Assembly: GCA_947579605.1 (NCBI GenBank)
Contig: OX388312.1
Coordinates: 1,364,001 to 1,428,000 of the forward strand
Origin: Athripsodes cinereus
Taxonomy: Eukaryota; Arthropoda; Insecta; Trichoptera; Leptoceridae
Length of the DNA: 64,000 nt
Direction of reading: 5' to 3'
Below the pieces are notes generated by a model, which was not told the DNA's origin, did not search any database, and saw only the letters and a list, made by a program, of their open reading frames with translations. Positions 35,101-50,100 of the stretch are shown here, one piece after another (position 1 is the first letter of the stretch; every line of letters starts with the position of its first letter). The translations under genes and the position numbers were made by a program.

Positions 35101-38100
35101 AGTTAAAACTCCTCTCAAAGGATCAACCGCAAATACGGGAGCTATATCTGACAATTCGTTAGCGAGACTATAATGGATTTCTCCATTTAATCCAGAATCA
35201 GCATCTGATGCCGTGAAATTGTATATGATTGCTCCAATTTTGGTATCTTCTGGAATTTGTATGGTGATTGGGTCTGTTGGCCATTTAGGCGCATTATCAT
35301 TTACATCGATAATATCAACTTTTATTGTAACTGCACTACTTTGTGGATTGTTGGTTGCGGACGTATCCAGAGCTCGAACTTCTAGCCTATACTCTCCTTG
35401 ATTTTCTCTGTCCAGTTGTCTCGCGACTACCAAAGAGCCGGTACTTCTGTCAATATCGAATGCTCCAGATGTTTGTTCTCCTCCCAAAGTAATTAGTGAG
35501 TAAGTGATGTGCCTATTTAGACTTCCGGATATAAGATTTTCCTGATCTGAATATTCTGTGCAAGCAATAGATCCAACAACGTGTCCTACTTTTACATCTT
35601 CACGAATCTGTAAAGTACAAATATTCAACATGAATAACATTTTCATTTCTTTAGTTTTGAATGACGTTTTATCGTAACACAAATGCAAGGCAGTACATAC
35701 CGAAAATACTAAGCTTGAGCTGGTGAAGGTAGGTCTATTATCATTGAGATCTAATACTTCGACTCTTAGAAGACGAACCGTTTGCTTTGGTGGTTTTCCA
35801 GCATCCGTTGCGGCAACTGCTAGTCTATAGATGGCTCGCTCTTCATGGTCAAGGACTGCGAAAAAAAAGGTATAAATTATAATATTTGTTATATTAAAAG
35901 CTGTTGTGTTGTTTTATGGAGAAAGTGAATCAATATTTTAGTACTTACCAACTCTTGTACGAATCACGCCAGAAACAGGATCTATTGTGAATACTCCATA
36001 TCCGTCCAAATCTCTTCCTTTGATAATAGAATACGTGATTGTCGCATTGTTTCCATTATCTCTATCTACAGCCCTCACTCTAGCAACTTCAGTTCCTGGT
36101 GGTTGTTCTTCTCTGGCACTCACAACATCCTCACGTGGATCCACAACTTCGGGAGCATTATCATTTACATCAGTCACAATAACTTTGATGGGAACACGAG
36201 ATGTCCTCGGCGGCGAGCCAAGATCGTGAGCTTCGGCAACTAATTCGTAATTGGCTCTCGTCTCTCGGTCTAGTGGTTCCTTTGTGATGATTTCACCTGT
36301 TGGATAAACAAAAATTAATGATATCAGTCATTTGAATAATTAGTTATGGTGAATTGAAATGTTTTATAATTGCTATCTTCAACACATCAAATCAAATTGA
36401 TGTGTATCAAGACCTTATATGTACTAATTAAATTATGTTACTATCGAGTTAATTTGGTGGTACAAGCACGAATTGTTGGGAAATTAAATACGTATTATTA
36501 TTATAATCAAGTATTTTATAAGTTCAAATGATAAAGATGTATCTGGCTATCTATATAAAGCATTAACATCTGTGACAACCGTAATACCATTTGGATTTGT
36601 TATTTCTTTTTTAATTATCTTAAGTAGGCGGTTAGAATTTAAATGATATTTCATTGAATCTAATTGATATTATAATAATCATTAAGAAGAAATATTATCT
36701 TAAAATGAAACTTGAATGGCCACAACCACGGATTTCTAATTGTATTCAGGTACTTTTTTATAACTTCAAACGAGTGCATGCATCTAGATGTGGGTACCAA
36801 TTTATTAAAGATTTTCTTCTATTTTTTAACCTACATTTTTCTTGGTCTTTTAGGTTCTCAGAGTAAAACAGAACAAATATCTTTTTTAGCATTTGTTTGG
36901 AGACTTATAAATAAGTGTTCGTGAAATTTCATGAAAGCACAGAGAGAACCTTTTGTAAGTAATTAAGTGAGTACACTGGTTACTCCAATTATAAAAAAAT
37001 TGCAATAAATATTGTAATACAACATATTATAATAATATGGACAAATCACACTGTTCAAGCTAGTTCCACACTAAAATATAAATCTTATATTATGGTCACT
37101 GACGTGACGATGTATACCTACACATGCAACACCCAGAACCGGGACGATTTGAAAATAAAATACATTTTCTATTTTGCTCCGGTCGGAAATATATTAAAAG
37201 ATAATATTTTGGTCAAATCTAAAAAAAAAATCGATACTGAAAACTCTATGCAAACATTTAGACAATATTCATGTGCTTTGTTATAAAAAATAAAAATGAA
37301 GAAATTTTATAAATACGAATGGATAAATAAGTAATAATTATGCTTCGCGAAGTCCCCAGAAAAGCTCTTTATCGCGAATAAGACATCTTCAATTCAGCGA
37401 TGAGGCGTGCCACCTTTTACGTTGCCTTGAATTTCATTTACTCGAAGAAAACAGCTGACACGTTTGATACGTACGGTTAATCTACTACCAATCTCACTTG
37501 TTAGAAATGCCATGTAGGACTGTTGGTATAGTAATATTATATTATAATGTTTTATTGAGAAGATACTATTTGGTCGATAGATGTTATTATTTGCGGGACG
37601 ATGTAAATATTATGTTATATCGACTGTTCAGTTCCATAACTCGACAAGTAGAAATATCTTTCATTCGAAAAATCGCAATTTCAGTGATTTAGGTGTATTC
37701 ATATTATTATGCTTTAAAAACACAGCAGGAAGTTAAATATACTACACGATAATCACACTGTTAAAGACATACGTTGTCTTTGTTCCGTTCAATAGAAAAT
37801 CAATTCGAAATATTTATTTGTGGAATTAAAAACAAGTAGGTACCTACGTTAAATTTCCATAATTAAATCTAATATATAAAAGGAAGTCGTGTGTGTTACA
37901 CCATTTATAACTCAAGAATGGCTGTACCGGTTTGAATGATATCTGATTTATTAGATTCTTCTCCGCCCCGAATAGCCGACAGGCTATTAAAAAATCTTAC
38001 AAATTCACGGGTAGAAAAATTATTTACGCCATACAATTTTAATTTCAATTAAAAAAAACAATATGGACATCGATAATATTGCAACAATATTCCCTTAAAC

Positions 38101-41100
38101 TGTGTGTGGGGAGAGGGTAGTACCTATAACTACCCATATCGAACATTAAATCCATTTATTCATTTTTTTTTCATAAATAGTGGGTAAATGTTCATTGTAT
38201 TTTACCTAAATATTGACATTCATTGATTGTTAGGCGATGCGAAGTTCGCTGGGTCAGCTAGTATTAAATAAATAAAGGGAACAGTGTATTTTTTTTAATT
38301 AATTTTAATGTTTCAGTGTTGATTTTTTAAGTGATTTGTGTGTGGAATCGCGTTGATTGTGTGTTTTACCAATTAAATCAAAAATTTCGTATCTTTTGAC
38401 TTGTTGAGTCATGGAACTAGACAGTCGATATTATATATTGCAAGTATACAATGTTCAATGAATGTGGCTGGCACTAAACAACCCGAAATTATCATTCATA
38501 AAAGTAATCACATCGCTCGGAATAACTATCATTATCTGCCCAGTAGAATCAACTAACAGGAAAGTCATTTTAGGTAACATCTCTTCGATCATACATACAT
38601 ACATACATACACACTATAATATAACATAATTATACCAATTAATAAGTAGTTTTTTATTTCATATCGGTTGTGTGAGAACTAATAAAAAGAAAAAACCCCT
38701 CTGCGAATTATTCAGTGGTTTTATTTATAAAGTTATATCGAACCATTACTATTTAATTTATGAATTCCTTACCGTGCATTGATTATAACTAATTTAATGA
38801 AGAACTTCATTCATATAAAATACAATCGATTTACTGAGGGCGAGGTTTTCGCAAAAGGGCGATCTCTTCCAAATATATCAATAGAGGTGATCTGTAGTCT
38901 GACTGTAATAAGATATGCCACTCAATGAATCCTTATTGTGCCAATGAACCAATGAATCCGCACTAAGAAGATGATCTAAAAGCCCATAATACACAGCTGT
39001 TAATCTGCTGGCTATTCCACTTGTAAAACACTCCGCAGAAGTACAGATAAATGAAAAGTATAGATCAAAAGAACTTAATATCTTAGAGATATCCCAAATG
39101 TGTTTATATCTCTTGTCTAAGAGAGCCTAGCTTTAATAGCCTCCTCGACCTTTTCCTGACTGAAGTGGAGACTTGAGTATCGGATGTACTCGTTGTAGAC
39201 TATGCGAGGCACCTCCTATTAAGGCCCAGGGTTCGGAATACAATGAAGACACGAGGAATGTTGAGAAAACCCACGCGTATAACAAACCAACCTCTTTCCA
39301 TAGATATTATATGTATGCATATACTTGAATATAGTATACATACCTACAATATTATGCAAGTGAGTATACCTATATTAATACTGGAGTCGGTACAATAAAA
39401 CTCGTCCTTCTCCATTTGCGGTTTTCAGATCGTTAAAACTTTCACCAGATTTCAATAAAGATATCAGTTTCAGTACGTAGGTAGGTATAGTAGATACACA
39501 CATAAGCAATGAGATAAATAATAAAATACATAAAGCACATAGATAACCATTGCGGAATAATTTCAAAAATATGTAAAATGTTATTACTTAATAGTATAAA
39601 TATCAGTAAATGTACTAGGGAAGCTGAATAAATCTCAGATTGTCACAATTCCTCGTATACAATTCAACCATAATAAATAAGAAAGTGATCTCTTAAACGT
39701 GGGTCACATATCCATACGAAACAATAAGTGTGGTATGGATTATTTTGCGGTTGCACTCTTCGGGATCGCGGTGATTTATATATTTCCTTGCGAGACTTAC
39801 AATATTCCACAAATCTCAGTTATTTACTTGGTTTCGGGAACGTAAAGTTTATCGAAATATAATATAAAGTTAATAAGTATGTAGTACATAGAACAACATA
39901 TTATCTTAAAGAATGGATTCGTGCTCAGGACATAGGAAAAGAAAATGTGCACCAAGAACTGTATGAAAAAAACATCTTCAAAGATATGAGTATAGGTAAC
40001 GAAATTCTTTCAGCCTATTCTTAAATTAGAAACCCTTTAGGTGGTCTGTGAGGCGATCTTCCTTATTTGAATGAATAGTGTGGATGATAATATAGGTACA
40101 TAGGACCTACCTGAAATCGCAGATAAACAAAACACCAAAATCGCACGAGAACTAGGTACCACTTGTTCGAACATAGAGATAATAATAATAATATTGGAAC
40201 ATATTGTATAATGTCTCTTGGTGCATCTAGTCCTGCATAGTCCTTGTAGTATCTGCACAACATCTAGACTTATCAACGTGTCCTTTAACTTGGCTAATGT
40301 TCGCGTGTAAGACATACATACTAATAGTACCTACCTACGTATTAAACTAGAAGACTGGACTACTATTACCTATTATAATGCATGTATTTATATTCACGTA
40401 GATATCTGGTTCTGCTCACTTCTCTCGCAATTGTATCACGAAAGGTTAATAATATTACAGAAACTGGCAACTGTAAAAAATCACGAATAATGATGCATTC
40501 ATTCATACTATAACTCGCTACGCGTACTGGACGCACACAATCTGTACTATCAATTTAGAAGCGGTTGATTTTCTGATGGTGGAGTCTTGAGACTTTTGAT
40601 TGAGAGATTCTTGGTCTGACTTCTCCTGTTGCCTGAATGAACTTCATTCATGTTTCTAGTTTAAATGAATCAGATATCTTTTGAGCATTGATATTCCACA
40701 AAAAAGAGTATTTTATTTGTCTATCTTATCTCATCTCGCCCTTCAGTGCTTTCCTCGGAAGCACTAATACCTACATTTTACTATTCTTTAAATAAATAAA
40801 ATAGACATAAATCTAAATTCAATATACTAACCTGTAACTCCATCAATGTGGAAACTTGTGTTGGCTGGAATCAGACTGTATCTCACAGCCGCATTGTCTC
40901 CGATATCAGCGTCAGTTGCTCTGATAATTCCAACGGGAGCACCTCTTGGCAAATTCTCTTCAACAGAAAACTCGTAACTCTGCACTCCAAACTCTGGTTC
41001 ATTGTCATTGGCATCCAATACAGAGACGGAGAGTCTCGCAGTGGCCGTTGTTGGTGGGGCACCGTGGTCAGCAGCTGATATCACCAAGTTGTAAGATGAA

Positions 41101-44100
41101 ACCTTTTCTCTATCCAATGATCCAGTGAGTGTGACACGTCCCGAATGAGATTCAATGGAGAAAGGAGCTTGTGCACCGCCCACTAGACGATATGTGAGTC
41201 TGGCATTGTTTCCAGTGTCCAGATCAACGGCTGTTACTTGGACCACCTGCGAACAAACAAGAAAACCAATAAATAACTAGAAAGTAACCAACTTCTTATT
41301 ATATCTGTGTCAAAATGAGTTTTCTGATGGAAAGGATAAGTTATTACTTCGCAGTTGTAAAATAAATAAAAAGGATAGTTCAACATCTCTTCTCTATACA
41401 TGATATAATATTTAACGAATACTTATTGGATAGATAGTTGTTAATTTTCTATATAAAAACAATAATCACTTTAATACATCATCCCATTTCATAATAAATG
41501 TTTGTGAGAAAAGATAAAATTTTATAACTGGCGAAGGTTTGCGATATTTCTACCAACCAGTATTTTTCATAAGTAAATTTATATCTTAAGCTATAAACAA
41601 ATAAAACTTTGTTAGGTTTAATATAGTAATGGAAGGCAAAAACGCATACATAAATCTTTCAATCTTTACAGTTTACAGCCTGTGCTTTTTCAGACTTTAT
41701 AATATAATATTGGTTGTTAATGTACCGAGAAATGGATTATAACTTTACATGCTGTAAAGTATCTTCAATATCACTCAAAAAAATCTAGCTGTCGAACTTT
41801 ATGTCCCATATTCGTTTTCTGACTATTCAATAAAATTTTCATCTTATAACTTTTTTGTAATAATTTGTTTCTGACAGTAATAGTATCTGTAATTAAAGAT
41901 TTTATTTAATCTTATTGAAGATTCCAATGAATCAACTTTGGAAAGAGAAGTAAATTTCCTCTTGAAAGAGTTGCAAAATGAAAACAAACTCAATAACATC
42001 GTCATGAAGAAACGGTATTAATGTGTCATTGTTACGCTACGTATAATCAAATTCCCCCACGATCTAATCGTCAATGTCATTGTATGGCGTTCATTACACA
42101 AAACACTTCCTGAACTATCGTGATCTTCCGACACAACATCCAAGTTCCTCAATTTATCTAATTGATCAGAACGTCTTAATCACCGACCGGCAATCACTCC
42201 AATAATAGACCGATTTTCCGGTGTTAAACCTATTTAACGCCTATTTGCCGTACATGAGTCTATACCCACGAACTTATCTACTCTGCAACGCTCTTATGGA
42301 CTCTCCGCAAAAGTGGAATGCCACCAATTACAAACATAGCTATTATACAACAAAGTTGTTAAAGTAAATAAGTGATTTCTAAATAATTTCAGAAAAATAG
42401 TTTTCAATGCTTATTTTATGGTCAAAGTGTTAATTTGAATATTTGCAATAGGAAAGTTTAATTAGATTTGGTCATAATGGGACCATCGCATGTGATGGTT
42501 AAAAGCGTATTATTTTATATGGCATCCGATAGAGAGAAAGGTCTTTCCTGAACCCTCGGCGGTGAAAGTAAGTAGTAACATCCAGCATGCAATAAGTACA
42601 ATATCAAATGATCATATAAAACAATAGTAGTACTTCATAATAAGAACAACAATAATATTATGACTTGTATCTATCGCTAATACTGAAATGTGCATTTGAA
42701 GAGAGGAAGGGGTCACGCTTGTGAACCCTGCGGAACACCCGACACGGCCCATACAAACTGCATGCGAATAATAACATTATAACTCATATTACTATAAAAC
42801 ATTCTTCAACTTATCTCTTTAGTTTCATCATATTATTATTCTCACTTCTCTCTCTGTATGTAGTTATTGTTAATGTTTTACGATTTGTTGGATCAAGGTG
42901 TTGCAAAGTAATAAAATAATGTTTGTGATTCGATTCAACCAGTGCCCTCACTCCATCACCTACTCTTTTACCTACATATAATTTCCCATCGATGATGTAT
43001 CAGATGATTTAAACAGTAACATTCATATAGTATTGTTGAGAACAATAATAATTATTATTATTTATCAACTAGGCACAGTTATAATTTTATAAATCACAGT
43101 GTGATTCCTTATTCCTTTTACAATTTTACAAACAGCATTATTTAACCATGATTATAATTATAAATTTTAGCCAAATTATCGCCAAAACAATTTATTTATT
43201 TATTTATTTATTTTATTTACAAAACAGTTTTTAAAAGATAAGTCACTAATGTCTACCTAACTGGGCATGAGCCCGTACCAAGGTAGACTGAGCCAGTTTT
43301 CACCTTACATTGTCTCAGCGCTCAATTTTCTTTACTTCAGTTACTGAGGTTATTTTCCCTACTTTATTTAATTACGCAATAGGTACATCGTATTCATTTA
43401 ATCAAATTAATACCATCACGGCAAATACCACAAGTGGTGTAGCCAGTGGAAAAACTGCATGTGATAAACATGCAAATCATCCTCTCTGTACTAACAGAAG
43501 ATATTCAGGATGGGTGAAGCCATTAGTTGATGACGGCAAAATAAAATTTCAGTATACTTAAAGATTTCATTAATAAAAGATTCATGCGTTGGACTGATCA
43601 AGCTAGCTGTGACACCGTCAACTGGCGATGCGGTACACCTGATTGAAAACACAAGATGATGGCGTAGGGTAGTTCATGAAGGGATATTCGGAGACAACGA
43701 CCTTTATAATTGGGGAAACGACTGTAGAGAGAGAAAGAGAAAGAGAGAGAGAAAGATTTCGATTCTGAAGTTCCATCTCACAGCTTTGACATTGTAGATT
43801 TTTTTGTAAAAATCAGTTGTGTAAATAATATGTCCCAACAAAAAATTGCATTTTCAAAGTAAAAACTCTATCGCAAATGCAATCGATTTGACCTAATTGT
43901 TTATTTACCAATATAAGAAACTTTTGATAATTCTTCATCATCGCCATCACACCGCTTCCCTTGCGGGGTACGCAGAAAGAATCGAGCGCCACTTACTCTT
44001 ATCCTCGCATATGCTTTTCGTTTTAGTCACTGTCATACAATTTATCATACCAGTAATCATTGTAACATATCTCCTGTCCATAATAAAACATTTTATTTAA

Positions 44101-47100
44101 ATTTGCTTTGCTTTAAACATAAATTGTTTGTGTTTTAAAACGATCTCCACATTTGCCCTCGCTGTAACGTTGCCGTTTAAGTCAACCAGCTATTATTGGA
44201 ACATAAACTCCTGTCACTAAATCAATTAATGTCCCATTATTAAGTACCTACATTCTGCATACTTATGTACTATGCGCAACAGTACAACACGCATTATGTG
44301 TTGGAAGCAAACATGTTGGTGTTCCATTACGTGCATTCTTTAAATACGATTTCTCCTTCGTTTCAAAATAAAATGTTGCTTACATTGTTATAATAGTTTA
44401 TAGTAATTATTCAACAGTTTATTTTATAATAAATATGCATCATGGTTAATTTATCGGCTCACGAGAGAAAACACTGCATCTGCAATTACATTAAATGTTT
44501 ATTGATCATGTATGTAACTTCCTTTGAAAATTGATACCACAACTTTTTTTGCCCGACATTATCTAGCCGCACTTTTTGGATCAAGTTATATTTTAGAACG
44601 ATTCAATTTTTAGAAACATTGCACTTTTTGGATCAAGTTTAATTTAAGAACGACAATTTTTTTTAGAAATATACATAGTTATGAACTTGTGCAATAATCT
44701 TTGCTGTAGAAATCTTCTTCATCAATAAGATATTGAGATGGATCAAAACATTCGTAGAGTACGAGCCACGCTCAATTCTGGGGCAGGTTTTTGATCGAAG
44801 AAATTGATAATATATTATTTATTTTATTTTCTAGTTTTATTATTTATTTACCTAATAAAGCAAAGCATCCAAAATCGTGTAAAAAACGTTGTTTCAAAAG
44901 CAAATCATTCTCATAAAACACTTTAACAATTTAAAAAATATTTGTATGTATTTTAAGCATATCGTTTATGTCGTTTATTGATATAGCTAGATGAAACACA
45001 GAAGTATTGAGAAGATGTAGAAAGGAAGGAAGAAGAAAATTCACAGAGAAATTTTAATTGATGGTAGGTACATCCAATGATTATTTGTAAAAATATAAAG
45101 AAAAATAAGCTATAGCATATTTTCTTTTCTCCCCTCGGAGACGATATTCAGATTTATGCGTTGCAACGCGTCGTTTTGTTAATTCCACGAAAGCCGCTAA
45201 ACCCAACGCATCGCAGAGTTTCACCATAGCACCATTGTTGCTGTTGCTGCTTGTCGGTTGTCTTCCGTTCGTGACACGAGGAATGTTCATTACTACCAAC
45301 AAACACAACCAGGGATCGATTTCCATTCTTGGCTTCATACAATAATATCAGCAGACTCTATGTATAATGTAGATTCTATAGTAACTATACAAACTATATT
45401 GACTGTTCTCTGTTGTATCTTTTGAGCACCGCAAGTGTCGCTGGTGACCAGACAATACTTTATATTATTTATATATGTAGTGTTGAATAAATGGTACTTT
45501 ATAATACACAGTACTATCGACTGCATCCAAACAATGCTCCTTGAACCAAGAAAATCTCAGATTGCTAATTTTACTTTAAATGACACAGTACTAGGACACA
45601 TTCGCCTTGTAAGTAGGTACATATTATATTGTCCTTTTTAAAACAACACTAAATAATTAAGTATTGTCCCTTTTTCTTTATTTATGCGGTGCTCTCGCAA
45701 GGATACTTTACAACATACATGCTCTTTATTGCGTTACTATAGCTATATTTTAATGCATCCAGGAGCTGTTGCCAATATTTTCTCATTTCAAAGTATCGTT
45801 TAACAAAATGAGTGTTATAATGCATTGTACCTTATCTCGAATTTATGTCGATGGGTTTATTCCGTGTAGGTATTGAATTTAGTAACTATAAGCAAGTATA
45901 TTTTAAGATATGTCTGGATTTCAATAGTTCATTTATCTTTTGTATCTGAATTTCAGATCATTTTAAGATATTTTGGTGCTATACAATGCTTTCAATATAA
46001 AGATTTCAGAGCTCTAAATTCTATATTTTTGTGATCATTTGATAAAGTTAGAGAATTTAACACTGCAGGTATGTAATTGTACACTATACATAACAGAGAT
46101 ATCCTTTGACATGATCTATGTATAATAGTGAAACATACTATTCTAAATAAAAAAAAACAACGACAATCATAAGGAAAATTTTGTCTGGAGGGGTCAATCT
46201 ATTCTCCGAGTTATGTATTTGTCAACGCTGTCCATGGACTTATTATCAAACGCAAGTATAGGATAAAAATCTTAAGAAAGAAGCTCATATTTTTCAACAA
46301 CTGCATCATCATGATATATTCCACAAGTTGAGTAACTGGCAGAACAGCTGCACATATTAAACATGCAAGCTGTTCTCTCCGTATCAACAAAAAATTTAAG
46401 CATTGAGGATGAATGGCAAACAAAAATTAATACGAGTACACAATTAATTAATGTTTCTCAGACTTACCAAAGTGTCAATAGGAGCTGATTCCAATACGCT
46501 GACCGTGTACTCTGGTCTTTCAAACACAGGAGGATTGTCGTTCACATCTTGGACGTCCACAAGCAGGGTAAGGTTGGCTGTCAGTGGTGGCTTTCCACCA
46601 TCGTAGGCGATCACAGTGAGGGCGTGTCTCTGAGACGCTTCGTAGTCCAAATGTCTGGAAAGAAAATTAAGACATTTAAATACATGTTTAAAAAAATTAT
46701 GACGCACAATATCCAATGCTGTCTTCTCTTTGTGTAAAACTATCTTTAGAATTCATAACGACTTTTTGAAACCAATAAAAGTAGGTATCTCTATCTATCC
46801 CATTACGGTAAATCCCATGAATGGGGTAACCAGCGAACTAGCAGCATGTAATAAATATTCAAGCCGTCCTCTTAATTCTAATAAAATAATTATTTAGGAT
46901 GGGTAGCAAGCCTTATCGCTGAATTTAAGATGTAAAATGTCTTTATATTTTCGAACACCTACCTTTTAAAGAACATTCGAAAAGTAACGGAAAAGAGTGG
47001 AACAATGTTATTCATCAATAAATAAAAAACCTACAGACTGTTTTCATTCATTAATTTATTTGTTCAGTCATTGCTGTGCATTGATCACTGTAAATACAAT

Positions 47101-50100
47101 TTCATAGAGAAATGCATTCAAATTAGATACTTGTACAGTCAATCAACAGAAGAAGAGTTTATCTTGGATCAAATTCTGAAAGACGAATTGATTATGAGAT
47201 ACCAGTGTGCATGTATGAGAAACTGGATGAATGCGGAGGAAGCGAATGAAGTATGTAAGGATAGATCAACGAGGCGTTCCGTTTTCACTTTCTACCCCAC
47301 CTGAAACACGGCATGAGGGTATAGATAAATAGATAAATATTACTTGCCTGGTTGAAGCAGACATTCAGAAGATATTCAAAAGGAATATATGAGGGGTATA
47401 AAAATAAAATTTACCCCCTCATTATACAAATGGCAATGACTTTAGAGGGCTAGCAATGTCGTGAGAAGTGGTGACTCAATTGACAGTGCAGATACACTCT
47501 GAATGGAGGAGGCTGGTTTCTGCCCTGTGTTCCTAGGAGGAGCGTTGAAGGGTCAGATGATGATGATGATGATTTTTACAAATGAACTTTACCTTTTTAT
47601 GCGGGGATAAATTGTTGCTCTGGTACATAAAAGTAAGCATTTATGTAAAAGTAATAAATGTTTTTACAATATAATAATAATTGTTTTATTAGTATTCACA
47701 CTATAGGAAGAGTAATATTATTCTTGTAATAACTCATTTGGTTATGGTCTATAACAAAAAACCACAATATTCATATATTTTTCAAAGACGATGAAGATAA
47801 TGTATTATATAATTAAACATAAATAATAATATACCTAATCTCCCAATAAATATTTATATCCGTTCGTTTACATTCACGTTTGTTCATATTTATGTCCTTT
47901 TTAGTTGCTATAATCAGGCAAGTGACAAGGAAACTAGTGCTTTCTATGTAAATTTGCATATTTTTAGCACGTCTCTGGATTATAAAATAATACATATCTT
48001 ATTTATTGTCAGAGATATTGAAATAATTCGAGTTGTCATTTATTACACATTACCTACATTCGTAAAAAAAATAGTAGGTATCTTAAAGTTTTTTTTAGAA
48101 GGATTGCGAAGATAGATATCCAACCCCAAAATATGTGAAAAAAAAATGCCATTTATTTACGAATTTTTTCAGTAAAAACAATCTTAAGTATTTGGGTTAG
48201 TTGGAAGAAATCGCGCCTTCTGTATACATATTGTATACAGAAGGCATTTAGTTCTCTTTAAAATTATGTGTATTAACAATGTACAGTAAAGAATGAAAAA
48301 ATAAATAATATAGTGTTTCTGTGGGTTCGAAGCTAGCTAAAAATAATTCCACACCCCTCAAAGTAAGTAATAAAAACATGTATTATAAGGCAAACCTTTT
48401 CTCTATATTCTTATGTCCATAAAACATGTTGTTCTCTTTTTCATAACGCTGTAATTATTGTTTTTTGCAAATAATGTGTATCTCTCGGCCACCATACGTC
48501 CCTAACAATCAAAAACGAACCTTGGAAGACAATGAAACCAATGCTATTAAATTTACAACGTACAGTGCAGCTAACAGAAAAATGAGGTCGCATGGTCCCA
48601 GAATGAAAAATTTATTGATATAGGTGTCTAAATATTAATACCAATTTTTAAAGGTTTCAATTTAAACAGGTCATTTCGAAGGGACTTTTATATTTTGCAA
48701 AGTAGGTATGCACGTATAAATTCAACAATAAGTTGTAAATATTATTTCAAAGATTTCCACCTCAGTGGGCAATCAGTAATTCAATATACAACGGGGACTC
48801 TCTTACGAAGATATTGAAAACCTCATAAAAAAGAAAAAAATTACCTAAAAATAGACGTTGAGAGTGAATAAATTTACCTGGTCAATGTGACGTATCCCAA
48901 AGCGCTGTCGATAGCAAAAGCTCCTTGATTAGAAGGCCCGTTCTGTCCAGCAAGTCTGTAGCGCACCAAACCGTTGGCTCCTGCATCTCTATCTCTTGCA
49001 TGAGCAGCGTATAATGGTGCTCCAAGTTCAAGATTCTCAGCGACAGATATCCTCACAGTAGATGACTCAAATTCAGGTGGATTATCGTTGACATCTTCCA
49101 CAGCAATGTTCACTTGAGTATGAGCGTACACAGGCGGATTTCCACTGGATCCTTGAATATTGAGCAAAACTATTGGCCGAACTTCGTGGTCTAAGCTGGA
49201 TGCTGTACGGATTATGCCAGAATCTGAATCGATGCTGAAATATCTGTCCGGGTCTCCGGAGTAGATGGAATATTTGACGACTTGGCGATCATCTGGAAAG
49301 AAAAGGAAAGTATATTCAATAAGTGATTTCATGTGAAAATTCAAAGTGTGAAACAAATTCAAGGTATATGTTATATTTATTATTTACAATCAAATATATA
49401 AGAAATTATCGAAAATTTTTTTTTTATCAATGTAACAAGATACATTAAATATAAATATATCAATAGTTTAGCATAAAATTACAGTGAATCTTTCATAATT
49501 AAGCATATCTTGTGAGAAGCTTTTGATTCCATTATTTTTTTTTATCTATCATTTTCTACAATAAATGATTTTTTATCGAATGTCACCATACTCATTATTA
49601 ATGTTTTATGAAAAATGTTTTAAAATCTAAAAAAAGTAAGGTAATAATATGCGCTAGCGACTATTTTACTATAATGATCGTGTTTACAACTTTTACATCG
49701 ATAAATATCATAAATAATAATGTGTAATAGTGATGATGTTCCATACATAATCCCTACGATAGCACAATGCATTATTAACCGTATTTCTAACATATATTGA
49801 GTTTCACAGTAACTTAATATACATATAGGTACTTAATAATAATAATATTGTATTGTTCGTCTTCAACATTTGCAAAACTTCAAAGCGGTCTATTAAGGAA
49901 GTATTCAACATAATGCTCAACTGATTTTGCTATAGGTACATAATTATTTTATTCTAGTCGATCGACGTTTGCCGCATGTCAAGCGCATCGTTTCGATATG
50001 CATTCGCCGCAGATTTTCAGACTAAATACAGTATACACCACTCATAATTATTTTCGTTAGAAAGTCTAATAATCTAGATTGAATCGTAATTGATATTCGA

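Larger units (their letters stand above)
36297..40831. other. dachsous intron d/e
   Basis: 4,535 bp. It holds two weak R1 copies (37370-37500 and 38925-39030, minus), an R2 copy (38765-38880) and a TACA microsatellite (38593-38612). The rest is plain intron. Confidence 0.55.
41247..46467. other. dachsous intron c/d
   Basis: 5,221 bp. Contains R1 copies (43411-43540, 46307-46425), a LINE tail (43930-44045), a GA-rich run (43725-43757), and a 52-bp tandem duplication (44569-44672). The remainder shows no gene. Confidence 0.55.
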
